Positions 51,241-61,783 of a DNA stretch of 64,000 nucleotides are shown one piece after another; position 1 is the stretch's first letter, and each line of letters starts with the position of its first letter. The translations under genes were made by a program, and so were the position numbers. The notes below the pieces were generated by a model, which saw nothing but the letters and a program-made list of their open reading frames with translations, made no database searches and was not told the origin of the DNA. The stretch lies in assembly GCA_963815785.1 (NCBI GenBank), contig CAWFHZ010000007.1:62001-126000 (forward strand), written 5' to 3'. This stretch comes from DATFVA01 sp963815785 (lineage in GTDB: Bacteria > Bacteroidota > Ignavibacteria > Ignavibacteriales > Ignavibacteriaceae).

Positions 51241-53184
51241 GTGAAAAAGATTTTACAAATTAAATTTAACCTCATTTCTTTTCCGGTTTTATTCAGTCTA
51301 TTCTTTGGCAATACTTCTTTCGCAATAGATTCTGTAAGAGTTGAATGCCGGATAGATGAAGCAATTGCACAATATGGTGTTACAGGAGAAAACGTAGCAG
51401 TGGCAATTCTTGATCGGGGCATAGACTGGAAATCAAATGATTTCAGAAATGATGACGGGACAACAAGGATCGCATATATTTTCGATCTTACTAATGATTC
51501 GGGAGCAACCTGGCAGAATAATCCCTACGGCGTTGGAACTATCTACAGCAGGGAACAAATTGATTCGGCTTTAAATAATCTTCGTCCTTTATATTTCAGA
51601 GATGCCGTTGGGCATGGAACAGCAACTGCGGGTATCACTCTGGGCAACGGTAGAAATAGTACAGATAGAAAGTGGCGGGGAGTTGCACCAAAGGCAACAA
51701 TTATATGTATAAAAATTGTTGCCGGCGCACCCGGTCACGGTAATCAACCGCCGGAAGATTATTTTTATGATCCTGCAAGAATTCCTGTTGCAATAGATTT
51801 TGCCGTTGATAAATCAACTGAGCTTGGAATGCCGTGCGTAATGCTTCTTAATATTGGTTCACAAGGCGGACCTACAGACGGAACCAGTGAGCTTTGCCGA
51901 AAAATTGATGCAACAGTTGGTGCAGGAAAACACGGGTTAGTTTTTATCACAGGCGCCAGCGATGACGGCGGAAATCCCAACAGGGCATCATACACTTTAT
52001 CATCTTCTGAAACTGATACTCTAAAAATTCATAAAGCATCAACAGGTTCGCTCATTCTTGATTTATGGTATGGAGGAACCGACAGGTTTGATGTTTCAAT
52101 TAAAACACCGAATTCACTCTACGGTCCGTATCCTTCTCCTGTTACTAATGATGATTATACACAGGTTTCAAATTCAGAATTTCTTTTTTATCATAATGGA
52201 TCAAACGTTGCTTTTTATAATCCGACAGACGGCAAAAGAGAAATCTGGTTAAATATAAATGGCACACCCGGCGATTATCAAGTAATTCTGACCGGAGCTA
52301 CAATTAATAACGGCAGATATGATGCAACATTAAACCCGTCTCAGGTCTGGAATGCTGACAATTCCGGAAATATTTTTCAAAACCACGTTGTAGAAGGAAG
52401 CGTCTGGGATGCTGCTTCAGCAAATAATAATATTACGCCTAATTGTTACATTCTCCGTACCAGTTGGGTTGATATTGATGGAATCACAAGAACTTCACCG
52501 CCAAATGAAGGAAGCGTGGGTGAGTTATGGTTGGGTAGCGGAGTCGGACCTACCTTTGATGGCAGACTTGGAGTTGATGTTAGTGCACCGGGAAATACAA
52601 TAGTAACTACATACAGTCCGACTTCTTATTGGGAAACGTTCAGAAATAATCTCATTCAAAATGGAAATGGTTTGTATGGAATGGCAAGCGCTGTAAGTGC
52701 GGCAAGTCCTATAGTTACCGGCATTGTTGCACTGATGCTGCAAATGAAACCGGACTTAGATGCAGCACAGGTAAAACAAATACTTCAACAAGGTGCCAGA
52801 CAGGATTCATTCACCGGAACAACTCCAAACACACACTTTGGTTATGGAAAAGTTGATGCACTAAATTCATTAAACTTAGTAAACCAGATACTTGATGTGA
52901 AAAGTGAAAATAATTTTGCGCATAATTTTGATCTGCAGCAAAACTTCCCTAACCCTTTTAATCCTTCCACCACAATAAAATACCAAATTCCAGAAGCAGG
53001 GTTAGTTACATTAAAAGTTTTCAATTTGTTAGGTGAAGAAATTGCCACTCTTATTAACGAGGAAAAACCTGCCGGCAGTTACCAGCTTCAGTTTAATGCG
53101 TCCAGATTATCAAGCGGAATTTATTTCTATAAACTTCAGGCTGGTTCGTTCACAGAAACAAAGAAGATGATTTTAATGAAATGA
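51241..53184 (+). CDS. subtilisin-like (S8) peptidase secreted by T9SS
   Basis: 647 residues, GTG start with a GGAG site upstream. Signal peptide residues 1-28 (ending SFA). Catalytic triad: Asp58 in VAVAILDRGIDW, His125 in DAVGHGTATAG, Ser486 in AVSAASPIVTG. The usual Gly-Thr before the nucleophile is Ala-Val here. Residues about 565-647 are a T9SS type A sorting domain (NFPNPFNPSTTIKYQIPEAG ... ETKKMILMK). After cleavage of that domain it should sit at the cell surface or in the medium. It is convergent with the kinase gene. Confidence 0.92.
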   Translation: MKKILQIKFNLISFPVLFSLFFGNTSFAIDSVRVECRIDEAIAQYGVTGENVAVAILDRGIDWKSNDFRNDDGTTRIAYIFDLTNDSGATWQNNPYGVGTIYSREQIDSALNNLRPLYFRDAVGHGTATAGITLGNGRNSTDRKWRGVAPKATIICIKIVAGAPGHGNQPPEDYFYDPARIPVAIDFAVDKSTELGMPCVMLLNIGSQGGPTDGTSELCRKIDATVGAGKHGLVFITGASDDGGNPNRASYTLSSSETDTLKIHKASTGSLILDLWYGGTDRFDVSIKTPNSLYGPYPSPVTNDDYTQVSNSEFLFYHNGSNVAFYNPTDGKREIWLNINGTPGDYQVILTGATINNGRYDATLNPSQVWNADNSGNIFQNHVVEGSVWDAASANNNITPNCYILRTSWVDIDGITRTSPPNEGSVGELWLGSGVGPTFDGRLGVDVSAPGNTIVTTYSPTSYWETFRNNLIQNGNGLYGMASAVSAASPIVTGIVALMLQMKPDLDAAQVKQILQQGARQDSFTGTTPNTHFGYGKVDALNSLNLVNQILDVKSENNFAHNFDLQQNFPNPFNPSTTIKYQIPEAGLVTLKVFNLLGEEIATLINEEKPAGSYQLQFNASRLSSGIYFYKLQAGSFTETKKMILMK

Positions 53185-53273
53185 GTAATTTAATAGTATG
53201 ATCATTCTATGAGGTGGATTACTTTTAATTAAGGCCAATAATAATAATAACTTCGCTTGAAATGTTTTAAATA

Positions 53274-55856
53274 TCAGCTATGATGAGCTATGTCCTCAAA
53301 TTTTGCTCTTTCTTTCTTCTTTCCCCATTTGGTATATAAATCAATCAAACTATTTATCAGGCTTTTTTTGGTTTTCTCATCAAAATCTTTTTCATCTTTT
53401 ATCTTATTGTAACTTTCCAGTAAAATTCTTTCGGCGTCACCAAACTTCTTCTCTCCAATCAATGATATTCCCATTTCAGTTTTTGTTGAAACTACAAGAG
53501 AATTTTTATCATCATAAGTTTTTTTTCTTATTTGGAGTGATTTTACCAGGTTGGAGTATGCTTCTTTGTATTTACCTTCAGCATTCTGAATTTTGCCGAG
53601 CCAGGCATAACCTTTTCCAAAATAATAATGATCACTATTTAGTTTTTCTCTCCAGGTTTTTAACACTTGATTTACTAATTGTTCGGCATTATTATAATTT
53701 TTAAGATAGTAATATGAACTGGCTAAATTTAATTTGGCTAGTGCCACATCGGGGTGATCTTCACCTAAAATTTTTTTTCTAATATTATATGCATTTGTAA
53801 ACAATCTCTCTGCTTTATTATAATTCTCCTTTTCCTGATATATGAATGCCAAGTTATTAATATTATTTGCCACATCAATGCTTGTATCACCGAATAATTT
53901 AGTGTCTATATACAAAGCTTTATTATAATATATTTCCGCCGTGTCAAGGTTATTTAAATCATCATAAGCAAATGCCAAATTGTTTAGTGTGACTGCAAAT
54001 TCCCGGCTTTCTTTTCCAAAAACATTTAAAGCAATTCCAAGTGATTCTTCAAAGCTTTTTTTTGCACCCTTAAAATCGTATAAGTCCATTTGCAAAAGAC
54101 CGTAATCGCTTATAGCCTCTTCCAGTTCAGGTTTGTCATTTAATGCTCTTAACAGCTTAACGGATTTTTCAAATAAATATTTTGCCGTATCAAGATTTCC
54201 CGCATCATAGTTTGCCAGTGCTAAATAATTAAAACTGATAGCAGTTTCTTTATTATTTTCACCGAATAAAGAGTCCCTTAACTGAAGAGATCTTCCCAAC
54301 TGATGAATCGCGTCATCATACAATCCTAAATTTTCATACGTTTGTCCAATATTTGCTCTTATCTCGGCTTCTATTTCCGGCTGCCCTTTTAATTCGGTAT
54401 TTATCTTTTTAGAAGCTTCCTTAAGCACATCCGATAATTTTAAATCCTTACCGGCAAGTAATGGATCAGATGAAAAAAGTGTTTTATTTAAAAAGTTATT
54501 TATCTGGGTTGTCCTGGCTGCTTCAATGTTAGCTTTATCCCTTTCTTCTGAAGCAATATTTGCCTGCCATAAAACTACGATTACACTACTGATAATTAGC
54601 AGCAATATGATTATTGAAGTGGCAACCCAGACTGCATGTCTTTTTACAAACATATTCGTTCTGTATAAAACAGAATCACTATGAGCGCTTACAGGGCGTC
54701 TTTCGATATAATGTTTTATATCTTCAGAAAGATGCTGGACTGAAATATAACGCCTTGCCGGGTCCCTTCTTAATGCCATTAAAATTAAATTATCCATATC
54801 TCCTGATAATTTCTTTTTCAGTTTGTCTACACTGCTGCTTCGCAGATTACTGATTTCATCAGGTGATATTTTATTTAATTCTCCGCTCCCGGTTAAAATT
54901 ATCTTTGATTTTGTAATTACTGTGCTGGGTTTTTCCGGGTTAGTTGAAGTTATTATTTTTTCGACCTCAGGAGGAAATTTATTTTTGAAACTGTGCGGAA
55001 GGTGACCGGTTAAAAGTTCGTACAATAAAACGCCTAACGAGTAGATATCGCTGGCAGTGGTTATTTTACCGCCGACAATTTGTTCCGGGCTTGCATATTC
55101 TACAGTCATAAGCCTGGAACCTTCCCTGGTTAAAGCAGCAGTATTTATGTTTTGTTCTCTCCCCAGCAGTTTAGCAATTCCAAAATCCAGGAGTTTAGGT
55201 TCCCCTTTTGAAGTAATAAGTATATTGCTTGGTTTTATATCTCTGTGCACTATCAGGTTTTGATGTGCATAATTAACAGCAGAGCATACCTGGATAAATA
55301 GTTCCAGCCTTTGATCTATTGAAAGTTTATTTTGATCGCAATAATCTGTAATGGGAATTCCGTCAATATATTCCATTACAAAAAACGACAGTCCGTCATC
55401 AGTAGTTCCGCCGTCAATTATTTTTGCAATGTTCGGATGATCTAAGCCCGCTAAAGTTTGCTGTTCGATTTTAAATCTTTTAATAATTTCTTCTGTGTCC
55501 ATTCCCCTTTTAATAAATTTAATTGCGACACGCCTGCTGAATTGGTTATCAATACGAACAGCCGAATAAACCATTGCCATCCCGCCTTCACCAATTCTGT
55601 TTTCAATTTTATATTTCCCTATTATCCTCCCATCAAAAGAATTTTTCGAATTTCCATCATCTGTTAATTCATCAGAATGTAAAGGAGATAATTCCCAGGC
55701 ATCTTCTGCCTTTTGGGATGATTCTATTAAAGCTTCAACTTCCTTTTTTAAATCAGGATCATCTTTGCACTTTTCATTAAGGATAGCTTCTCTTTCTTTG
55801 GGGGTAAGTTCACAAACTTCTCTGAACAAAGATTTTATTTTATCCCAATTTTGCAT
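53274..55856 (-). CDS. membrane Ser/Thr protein kinase with TPR sensor region
   Basis: 860 residues. An N-terminal segment of about 70 residues (WDKIKSLFREVCELTPKERE) is the usual preface of this kinase group. The kinase domain is at about 80-375: Gly loop IGEGGMAMVYSAV, Lys113, HRDIKPSNIL with catalytic Asp206, DFG at 224-226. One membrane helix is at about 408-430 (WVATSIIILLLIISSVIVVL). About ten TPR units fill the outer region (YDDAIHQLGRSLQLRDSLFG and similar). It starts 12 bases after the ECF sigma gene ends, so the two are co-transcribed and likely act in one signalling route. Confidence 0.93.
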   Translation of the reverse strand: MQNWDKIKSLFREVCELTPKEREAILNEKCKDDPDLKKEVEALIESSQKAEDAWELSPLHSDELTDDGNSKNSFDGRIIGKYKIENRIGEGGMAMVYSAVRIDNQFSRRVAIKFIKRGMDTEEIIKRFKIEQQTLAGLDHPNIAKIIDGGTTDDGLSFFVMEYIDGIPITDYCDQNKLSIDQRLELFIQVCSAVNYAHQNLIVHRDIKPSNILITSKGEPKLLDFGIAKLLGREQNINTAALTREGSRLMTVEYASPEQIVGGKITTASDIYSLGVLLYELLTGHLPHSFKNKFPPEVEKIITSTNPEKPSTVITKSKIILTGSGELNKISPDEISNLRSSSVDKLKKKLSGDMDNLILMALRRDPARRYISVQHLSEDIKHYIERRPVSAHSDSVLYRTNMFVKRHAVWVATSIIILLLIISSVIVVLWQANIASEERDKANIEAARTTQINNFLNKTLFSSDPLLAGKDLKLSDVLKEASKKINTELKGQPEIEAEIRANIGQTYENLGLYDDAIHQLGRSLQLRDSLFGENNKETAISFNYLALANYDAGNLDTAKYLFEKSVKLLRALNDKPELEEAISDYGLLQMDLYDFKGAKKSFEESLGIALNVFGKESREFAVTLNNLAFAYDDLNNLDTAEIYYNKALYIDTKLFGDTSIDVANNINNLAFIYQEKENYNKAERLFTNAYNIRKKILGEDHPDVALAKLNLASSYYYLKNYNNAEQLVNQVLKTWREKLNSDHYYFGKGYAWLGKIQNAEGKYKEAYSNLVKSLQIRKKTYDDKNSLVVSTKTEMGISLIGEKKFGDAERILLESYNKIKDEKDFDEKTKKSLINSLIDLYTKWGKKKERAKFEDIAHHS

Positions 55857-55868
55857 AATAAATTTAAG

Positions 55869-56441
55869 CTAATTATTACTTTCAATTTCTTTATAAAGCC
55901 ATGCTTTTGCCAGTGTCCAATCTCTTTTTATTGTATTTGGAGAAACCGAAAGAATATTTGCTGTCTCCGCAATAGTCATTCCCACAAAATATCTGAGTTC
56001 TACAATCATACTCAATCTTTTATCAAAAACTTCAAGCTTTAACAGTGCATCATTGAGTACTAAAATTTCTGTATCATATTCAGAGCTTAAAACTGCTGCC
56101 TTTTCCAGGGAGACTTTGGTTTTGTCGTTTCCCCTTTTAACGGCGTTTCGCTTCCTTGCATTATCCACCAGGATCTGTCTCATGACGTTTGCAATTACAC
56201 TAAAAAATTCTTTTCGGTTTTCCAGTGATAAATTCTTTTGTCCGAAAAGTTTTAAGTATGCCTCGTGTACAAGTTCTGTTGTTTGAATAGTTCTGTTGCT
56301 GTATTCATTGCTTAAATATTTTGCCGCAATTTTTTTTACTTGTTTATACACAATAGGGAGTAATTCATTCAGAGCTTCCTTATTTCCATTACTTAAATCT
56401 TCCAGAAGCCGGGTAATTTGATTTGGGGGTACAATATCCAT
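55869..56441 (-). CDS. ECF sigma factor (Sig-70_X6/TIGR02999 type)
   Basis: 190 residues. Region 2: ELVHEAYLKLFGQ, FFSVIANVMRQILVDNARKRNAVKRG. Region 4 with helix-turn-helix: VELRYFVGMTIAETANILSVSPNTIKRDWTLAKAWLYKEI. This class has no anti-sigma partner in most genomes and is typically paired with a Ser/Thr kinase, as here, suggesting control by phosphorylation. The 335-base divergent region upstream separates it from the first beta-propeller gene. Confidence 0.9.
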   Translation of the reverse strand: MDIVPPNQITRLLEDLSNGNKEALNELLPIVYKQVKKIAAKYLSNEYSNRTIQTTELVHEAYLKLFGQKNLSLENRKEFFSVIANVMRQILVDNARKRNAVKRGNDKTKVSLEKAAVLSSEYDTEILVLNDALLKLEVFDKRLSMIVELRYFVGMTIAETANILSVSPNTIKRDWTLAKAWLYKEIESNN

Positions 56442-56776
56442 AAAAGTTCAGTGCATTTTCTTGTATAGCTTTTTTATGAACAAGTCTAAGTTGATGAGAT
56501 CATTTCACTAAAATCTCATTTACAATTTGATATAAAAAGAATGGACCAAAAGCCGGGAAAATTACGCATATAGATTCAGAAGTAAATCCAGCTTAGTTCA
56601 ATTTAATTAAAATTCATAAAATTATTACAAATAATTCAAATGAATCAATAAAAATATGTTTCTCTTATAAAATGCAAAATTTACACAGAAAAGAAAAAAA
56701 AATAAAGAATTTAGACAAAAGAACTTCATAACAAGGAAATAAAAGTAATTAACCGGACAATAATTAGGAGACACAA
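56442..56776. promoter_or_regulatory. divergent intergenic region, sigma factor / beta-propeller gene
   Basis: 335 very A/T-rich bases with no supported gene. It must contain promoters in both directions. An AGGAG ribosome-binding site ends it just before 56777. I could not pick out a promoter with confidence. Confidence 0.4.
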
Positions 56777-58864
56777 ATGAAAAACTTTTCTATTCTGATG
56801 ATTTTCAGCCTGGTATTATTCAACACAATATCACAAGCTCAATGGGTTCAAACAAATGGTCCATTCGGAGGAAGTATTTTTTGTTTTGCAGCAAAGGGAA
56901 ATGAAATCTTTGCAGGTGGTTATATTGGCGGAGTATTTCGCTCAACAGATAACGGAACATCCTGGACACAGGTTAATTCCGGTCTTACAAATACAAACGT
57001 ATATTCACTTGTAGTTAGTGGAAACAATCTATTTGCCGGAACATATGGAGGCGGAGTATTTCTTTCTACTGATGATGGAGCAAACTGGACACCTGCTAAT
57101 TCAAATATAGAGCAAGGTATCGTTTATGCGCTCGCAGAAAACGGAACAAAAGTCTATGCAGGTTTATATGGTATTGGAGTTTTTGCTTCAACAGATAACG
57201 GTACAACCTGGACGAACGTGGGATTAAGTGGTGAATTTATTAATACTTTGTCATTTGTCGATACAGTTCTCTATGCAGGCTTAGACGGAGATGGTGTTGC
57301 ACACCAGGCCCAGGGCGGCGGCTGGGTTCTATCAAATTCAGGGTTAACTAACACTTATGTAACATCATTTCTTTCAAATGGAAATACACTTTATGCCGGT
57401 ACCTATGGTGGAGGTGTTTTTTCTTCTACCAATAATGGCGGTAACTGGAATTCTGTCTCAAATGGAATGACATATCCTTATGTAAACGGACTTGCCGTCT
57501 CAGGTAGCAACCTGATATCAGCCAATGATGGCGGTGGAGTTTACATTTCATCTAATGGCGGGTCATCCTGGTTTCAATCGAATTCCGGAATACCTAATAT
57601 TTATGACAGGGCAATCATTACAATTAATAATACTGTATTGGTTGGAAATAATGGAGGAGGTGTATTTGTTTCCACAAATAATGGTACAAGTTGGGGCGGA
57701 AACAGCACCGGAATGATTGGTTCATTTCTTCTTTCGTTCGCAAACAACGGTAATAATCTTTTTGCCGGAACATTTGGTGCCGGAGTTTTCCTTTCAACAG
57801 ATGAAGGAGCTAACTGGAATAAAATAAACTCCGGTCTGACAAATGCTTTTATCTTTTCATTGTATTTCAGCGGAAATAATCTTTTTGCTGGAACAGCCGA
57901 TGGAGTTTTTCGTTCCTCAGATAATGGATCTATCTGGACGAGAGTCAGTAATGGGCTAACAAACTTAGATGTGAACGCTCTCGTAAGTGACGGAGTATAC
58001 CTGTTAGCAGGCACTAATGATGGCATTTTTCTTTCAACAAATAACGGAGATACTTGGACTAATGCCAGTACCGGATTAACTAATACACAAATTAATGCTT
58101 TTGCCGTAGTAGGGCCTGATATTTTTGCGGGAACAACAGGTTTACCAAATGCAATTTATGTTTCAACTAATGGCGGTTCAAGCTGGACTGCAAATCCTGC
58201 CGGCTGGCCCAACAATCAAACGAGTGTAAACTGCTTTGCATTTGATGGAACAAATATTTATGCCGGCGTTACAATAACAAACGCGTGGAGCGCAATTTAT
58301 CACTCAGATAACTTTGGATTAGGCTGGGTACCTACAGGTTCATCATTTCCAAATTATTCAGTACGTGCGCTCCTCTTTAAAAATTCCAGCCTGATTGCAG
58401 GAACAGACGGAGATGGTGTAATTATGACTTCTGACTTTGGAACCAACTGGACTGAAATTAATACCGAACTTAAAAATTGGCAGGTGTTTGCCTTAGCAAT
58501 TTCAGGAACAAATATTTTTGCAGGAACTAATGGCAGCGGTGTTTGGAGAAGACAACTTTCTGAAGTTACAGACGTTGAGCAATCAAATGATGCAATATTA
58601 AATTCGTATAAATTAGATCAGAATTATCCCAATCCTTTTAATCCCTCTACAACTATAAAATACCAAATTCCAAAAGAAGGATTGGTTCAATTAAGTATTT
58701 ATAATCTCTTAGGTCAGAAGGTAGCAACATTAGTCAATGAAGAGAAACCTGCAGGAAACTATGAAGCAAAGTTCAATGCATTGAAAATGGCCAGCGGAAC
58801 TTATTTCTATAAACTGCAGGCTGGTTCTTTTACTGAAATAAAGAAGATGATTTTAATGAAATAA
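56777..58864 (+). CDS. secreted BNR/YCF48-like beta-propeller protein with T9SS sorting domain
   Basis: 695 residues. Signal peptide ends TISQAQ (about 22). There are about a dozen repeats of about 43 residues of form NIFAGTxGGGVFLSTDNGxxWTxVNxGLTN, the Asp-box-like sialidase/photosystem-assembly propeller motif. Residues about 610-695 are a T9SS sorting domain (NYPNPFNPSTTIKYQIPKEG ... EIKKMILMK). It is probably a surface binding or scaffold protein. It is paralogous to 61784-62995, which has fewer repeats. Confidence 0.88.
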   Translation: MKNFSILMIFSLVLFNTISQAQWVQTNGPFGGSIFCFAAKGNEIFAGGYIGGVFRSTDNGTSWTQVNSGLTNTNVYSLVVSGNNLFAGTYGGGVFLSTDDGANWTPANSNIEQGIVYALAENGTKVYAGLYGIGVFASTDNGTTWTNVGLSGEFINTLSFVDTVLYAGLDGDGVAHQAQGGGWVLSNSGLTNTYVTSFLSNGNTLYAGTYGGGVFSSTNNGGNWNSVSNGMTYPYVNGLAVSGSNLISANDGGGVYISSNGGSSWFQSNSGIPNIYDRAIITINNTVLVGNNGGGVFVSTNNGTSWGGNSTGMIGSFLLSFANNGNNLFAGTFGAGVFLSTDEGANWNKINSGLTNAFIFSLYFSGNNLFAGTADGVFRSSDNGSIWTRVSNGLTNLDVNALVSDGVYLLAGTNDGIFLSTNNGDTWTNASTGLTNTQINAFAVVGPDIFAGTTGLPNAIYVSTNGGSSWTANPAGWPNNQTSVNCFAFDGTNIYAGVTITNAWSAIYHSDNFGLGWVPTGSSFPNYSVRALLFKNSSLIAGTDGDGVIMTSDFGTNWTEINTELKNWQVFALAISGTNIFAGTNGSGVWRRQLSEVTDVEQSNDAILNSYKLDQNYPNPFNPSTTIKYQIPKEGLVQLSIYNLLGQKVATLVNEEKPAGNYEAKFNALKMASGTYFYKLQAGSFTEIKKMILMK

Positions 58865-58937
58865 GTTTGTTCACAGAGTCATATAAATATTTTCTGATGA
58901 ATGATTTAACCTAGAATATCTGAAAGAGATCTTTACT

Positions 58938-61664
58938 ATGAAAACAACAAACATTAAAAAATCTTTAATTTTATTATTCTTTTTTATTTTGAACAGTTTC
59001 TCTTTTACACAGTCATTAGTTGATCAAATGCCTGTAACAGATGGTCCAATAGACGCAATCACTAATGATGGAAATACAATTTATATAGGGGGGGTATTTT
59101 CTTATGTTGGTCCAAACACAGGCGGTGGAGCTTCAGTAGACTTAACTACATCATACGTTAATTCAAGTACTCCAAGAGTAGACGGTACTGTTGATGTTGC
59201 TGTTCCGGATGGTACCGGAGGATGGTATCTTGGAGGAAGTTTTGATACAATAGGAGGAATTCTTGCGCGAAATGTTGCACATATAAAATCAGATTTATCG
59301 GTCGATCCAAACTGGAATCCATTAACAACTTCTACAGATGGCACTGTCTATTCGATGGTAGTTTCAGGTTCAATAATATATATCGGAGGGCAATTTACTG
59401 ATGTAGATGGTCAGGCAAGAATTAATCTTGCAGCCTTAAACACTTCAGACGGAACATTAACAAGCTGGGATCCTGAAACGGATCATGGGGTGTATACCAA
59501 AGTTTTATCTTTAGCAGTTTCAGGTTCAACAATATTTGCAGGCGGCTCGTTCACGACTATCGGCGGAGTTGTTAGAAACAATTTTGCAGCTATAGACGCT
59601 TCGACCGGAACAGCAGTGAGCGGAACTCCGGATGTAAATTCTACTGTTCGTGCCATTGCAGTTTCCAGTTCAACAATTTATATAGGAGGAGATTTTTCTC
59701 AGGTAGGAAGTCAAACAAGAAATCACATTGCTGCAATTGATATTGCAACCGAAAATGTAAGCAGCTGGAATCCTAATGCAAATGGGTTGATCTTAAGTTT
59801 TGTTGTTTCAGGTTCAACCATATATGCTGGAGGTAGTTTTACCAGTATCGGGGGCCAAACCAGAAATAATATTGCTGCTCTTTCAGCATCGAGTGGAAAT
59901 GCTACAAGTTGGGATCCTGATGCTAATTATCAGATAAATTCCATGTCAATATCCGGTTCAACAATCTATGTTTGCGGTTCTTTTTCAAACATTGGAGGAC
60001 AAACAAGAGATAATGTTGCAGGCATTGATATTTCTTCAGCCTCAATAAATTCTTTTGATGTCTATAACAACAAACTTTATACTGGTTTTACACTTATTTG
60101 TATTTCAGTATCCAGTTCATCTGTTTTTATCGGAGGTACTTTTATCAGCATTGGGGGTCAGCCGAGAAATAATTTAGCTGCAATAAATGCTGTAACCGGA
60201 GATATAAGTGAGTGGGATCCCGAACCGGATGGAGACGTTTATGCATTGGCAATTTCAGGTTCAACGCTATATATCGGCGGCCAATTTAACAATATAGGTC
60301 CAGCGCCCATAAATTATTTAGCCTCATTTGATATTTCAACCGGAGATTTAACAAACTGGGATCCCGAACCGGATGATGGGGTTGAGACATTAGCAATTTC
60401 CGGTTCTACTTTATATGTAGGTGGATTTTTTTACTCAATGAACGGAGGCACCGATACAAGAAGTAACTTAGCTTCATTTGATATCTCAACCGGAGATTTG
60501 ACAACCTGGGACCCTGAACCTGATGGTGAGATCTTCAAATTGGCAAGTTCAGTAACAACATTATATGTTGGAGGTGATTTCAGTAATATAGCATCGGTAC
60601 CCAGAAATTATTTGGCTTCATTTGATGTTTCAACCGGAAATTTAACAACCTGGGATCCCGAACCTGATGATATAGTCCAAGCTTTAGCAATTTCCGGTTC
60701 CACTTTATATGTCGGTGGTGGATTTAGTAGTATGTCATCGCAACCCAGGAATTATTTGGCTTCATTTGATGTCTCAACCGGAGAGTTAACAACCTGGGAT
60801 CCCGAGCCCGATGATTTCGTTAATACATTAGCAGTTTCAGGTTCTTTAGTATATGCGGGCGGAAATTTTATTTCTATAGCAGGACAATCAAGGAATAAAC
60901 TAGCCGCTCTTGATGCATCAACAGGAATTGCTACGAACTGGAATCCTGATGTTTTAAATGGATATATATTTGATATCTCAATTGATTTTACAAATGGTAG
61001 AATCTATGCCGGCGGGAGTTTTTCCGGAGTTGTTGGAGTTAATACAGCAACTTATTTTGTAGGTTTAACGAATTCGGATGATCCAAATTTGCCGGTTGAA
61101 CTTTCCTCTTTTTCGGCTTCTGCTAATGGACAAAAAGTTGAATTGAAATGGAATACAGCAACGGAAGTAAATAATTTCGGTTTCGAAATTCAAAGAAAAA
61201 CCGATGACCAAAATTCTGATGGAAACACTTGGGGAAAAGTCGGATTTTTAAATGGGGCCGGAAACAGTAACTCTCCCAAGCAATATTCTTTTATTGATGA
61301 ACCGCCACAAGGACATTTGTTTAAGTATAGATTAAAACTAATTGATAACGACGGTAAATTTACTTATTCAAATGTCATTGAAATTTCAATGTCTTCCCCT
61401 GAAAAATTTGCTTTGGAGCAAAATTATCCAAATCCATTTAATCCTTCTACGAAGATTAAATTTGAATTATCACAATCAGAATTTGTCGGCTTAAAAGTAT
61501 ATGATATCCTTGGTAAAGAAGTCAAAACTCTTGTTAATGAGAAAAAACCTGCCGGAAGTTATGAGGTTCAATTTGATGCCTCAAAACTGGCAAGCGGAAC
61601 TTATTTCTATAAGCTACAGGCCGGTTCTTTTACCGAAATAAAGAAGATGATTCTGATGAAATAA
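58938..61664 (+). CDS. secreted delta-60-type beta-propeller protein with T9SS sorting domain
   Basis: 908 residues. Signal peptide ends SFTQS (about 27). Roughly 13 repeats of about 48 residues of form SGSTIYIGGxFxxIGGQxRNxLAAxDxSTGxLTxWDPEPDxxV (DUF5122/delta-60-like blades) are visible. The 4-5 repeats before the last are very alike, which suggests recent expansion. A fibronectin-like segment follows (LPVELSSFSASANGQKVEL, WNTATEVNNFGFEIQRK). The sorting domain ends EIKKMILMK. Likely an exported surface protein. It is flanked by two related propeller genes. Confidence 0.88.
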   Translation: MKTTNIKKSLILLFFFILNSFSFTQSLVDQMPVTDGPIDAITNDGNTIYIGGVFSYVGPNTGGGASVDLTTSYVNSSTPRVDGTVDVAVPDGTGGWYLGGSFDTIGGILARNVAHIKSDLSVDPNWNPLTTSTDGTVYSMVVSGSIIYIGGQFTDVDGQARINLAALNTSDGTLTSWDPETDHGVYTKVLSLAVSGSTIFAGGSFTTIGGVVRNNFAAIDASTGTAVSGTPDVNSTVRAIAVSSSTIYIGGDFSQVGSQTRNHIAAIDIATENVSSWNPNANGLILSFVVSGSTIYAGGSFTSIGGQTRNNIAALSASSGNATSWDPDANYQINSMSISGSTIYVCGSFSNIGGQTRDNVAGIDISSASINSFDVYNNKLYTGFTLICISVSSSSVFIGGTFISIGGQPRNNLAAINAVTGDISEWDPEPDGDVYALAISGSTLYIGGQFNNIGPAPINYLASFDISTGDLTNWDPEPDDGVETLAISGSTLYVGGFFYSMNGGTDTRSNLASFDISTGDLTTWDPEPDGEIFKLASSVTTLYVGGDFSNIASVPRNYLASFDVSTGNLTTWDPEPDDIVQALAISGSTLYVGGGFSSMSSQPRNYLASFDVSTGELTTWDPEPDDFVNTLAVSGSLVYAGGNFISIAGQSRNKLAALDASTGIATNWNPDVLNGYIFDISIDFTNGRIYAGGSFSGVVGVNTATYFVGLTNSDDPNLPVELSSFSASANGQKVELKWNTATEVNNFGFEIQRKTDDQNSDGNTWGKVGFLNGAGNSNSPKQYSFIDEPPQGHLFKYRLKLIDNDGKFTYSNVIEISMSSPEKFALEQNYPNPFNPSTKIKFELSQSEFVGLKVYDILGKEVKTLVNEKKPAGSYEVQFDASKLASGTYFYKLQAGSFTEIKKMILMK

Positions 61665-61783
61665 CATTAACCAGATTTTTTTTAGATGTTATTAATCATA
61701 TTTAGTTTAGTCGATTATCTGTGCAGTATTATAAATAAAGTTGCCGTCGTTTGTTAATAAGTTAGGAATAAAGGAATTATATT

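Noticed and set aside
51241..53184. Subtilase as an inactive homologue because the Gly-Thr before the Ser is missing
   Set aside because: Asp58, His125 and Ser486 are all in place with the SxxSP context; Ala-Val substitution alone is not evidence of inactivity.
53184..53223. Possible hairpin AGTAAT ... ATTACT after the subtilase gene
   Set aside because: Short A/T-rich arms with a long loop; too weak to call a terminator.
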